DNA of 13,118 bases, from assembly GCA_030671745.1 (NCBI GenBank), contig DAOVHT010000025.1, positions 1-13,118 on the forward strand. The letters are read 5' to 3'. A model generated the notes under the pieces. The model was not told the DNA's origin, searched no databases, and saw only the letters and a program-made list of their open reading frames with translations. A program made the translations under genes and the position numbers. This DNA is from Candidatus Nanohaloarchaea archaeon. Lineage in GTDB: Archaea > EX4484-52 > GLR71. This document shows positions 13,026 through 13,118 of the stretch, piece by piece. The stretch's first letter is position 1. Each line of letters opens with the position of its first letter.

Positions 13026-13118
13026 ACCCTGAAACATCAAGCCGTAACCTGCAAAGGTTATCGATCACCGCGACACGCTCCCTCAATATCTTATCAAAAT
13101 CAGCAGGAACCATACCGC
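12991..13118 (-). CDS. C-terminal fragment of an unidentified protein
   Basis: The minus strand is open from the right edge to a TAG at 12993-12991, giving 41 residues ending VSGFKKAIDEASGF. The composition (VPADFDKILRERVAVIDNLCRLRL) is helical, and the codons are G/C-ending like the core genes, supporting a real gene. An ATG at 13115 could also be its start, which would make it a 40-residue protein, but continuation beyond the window is more likely. It overlaps the ASCH-like gene by 35 nt tail to tail. The fragment is too short for me to identify the family. Confidence 0.55.
   Translation of the reverse strand, partial: GMVPADFDKILRERVAVIDNLCRLRLDVSGFKKAIDEASGF

Overview
The window looks archaeal, most likely from a small-genome DPANN-type lineage, although the sequence alone does not fix the lineage. 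The evidence is an archaeal/eukaryal-type tyrosyl-tRNA synthetase, an archaeal-style topoisomerase I with three C-terminal zinc ribbons, and well-formed TATA boxes centred about 25-28 nt upstream of start codons. The TATA spacing implies leaderless mRNAs for most genes. Two genes instead carry a GGTGAT Shine-Dalgarno (SD) sequence. No tRNA, rRNA, CRISPR array, IS element or integrase was seen.

Layout. (1) Positions 1-1133, minus strand: the promoter of a gene running off the left edge, an HD-domain phosphohydrolase, and a guanine/cytidine-deaminase-family enzyme. (2) 1199-2164, plus strand: tyrosyl-tRNA synthetase, convergent with a short, catalytically altered inorganic pyrophosphatase-like protein (2175-2585, minus). 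(3) 2650-9040, minus strand: an AT-rich block of six genes. From its upstream end it holds a 533-aa protein with an N-terminal beta-rich module and a helix-turn-helix-like motif, four unrecognised helical proteins of 290-314 aa that look like a diverged tandem family, and an amidohydrolase-fold TIM-barrel enzyme. (4) 9169-11442, plus strand: topA, divergent from the block. (5) 11456-12016, minus strand: a PD-(D/E)XK nuclease-like protein, AT-rich like the block. (6) 12099-13025, plus strand: a membrane-anchored Cys-rich exported protein and an ASCH/PUA-like protein, probably one operon. (7) 12991-13118, minus strand: the C-terminus of a gene entering from the right, overlapping the ASCH gene tail to tail.

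The housekeeping genes (TyrRS, topA) use many G/C-ending codons, while the minus-strand block and the nuclease are strongly A/T-ending. This suggests the block is accessory or acquired DNA interleaved with core genes. The most interesting content is the tandem four-paralog family with the 533-aa protein. At least three paralogs have their own leaderless promoters. The large protein has modules that resemble, from memory only, parts of defence-associated proteins of the DrmE type. I cannot assign a function to the block, so a new lineage-specific system is a hypothesis, not a result.
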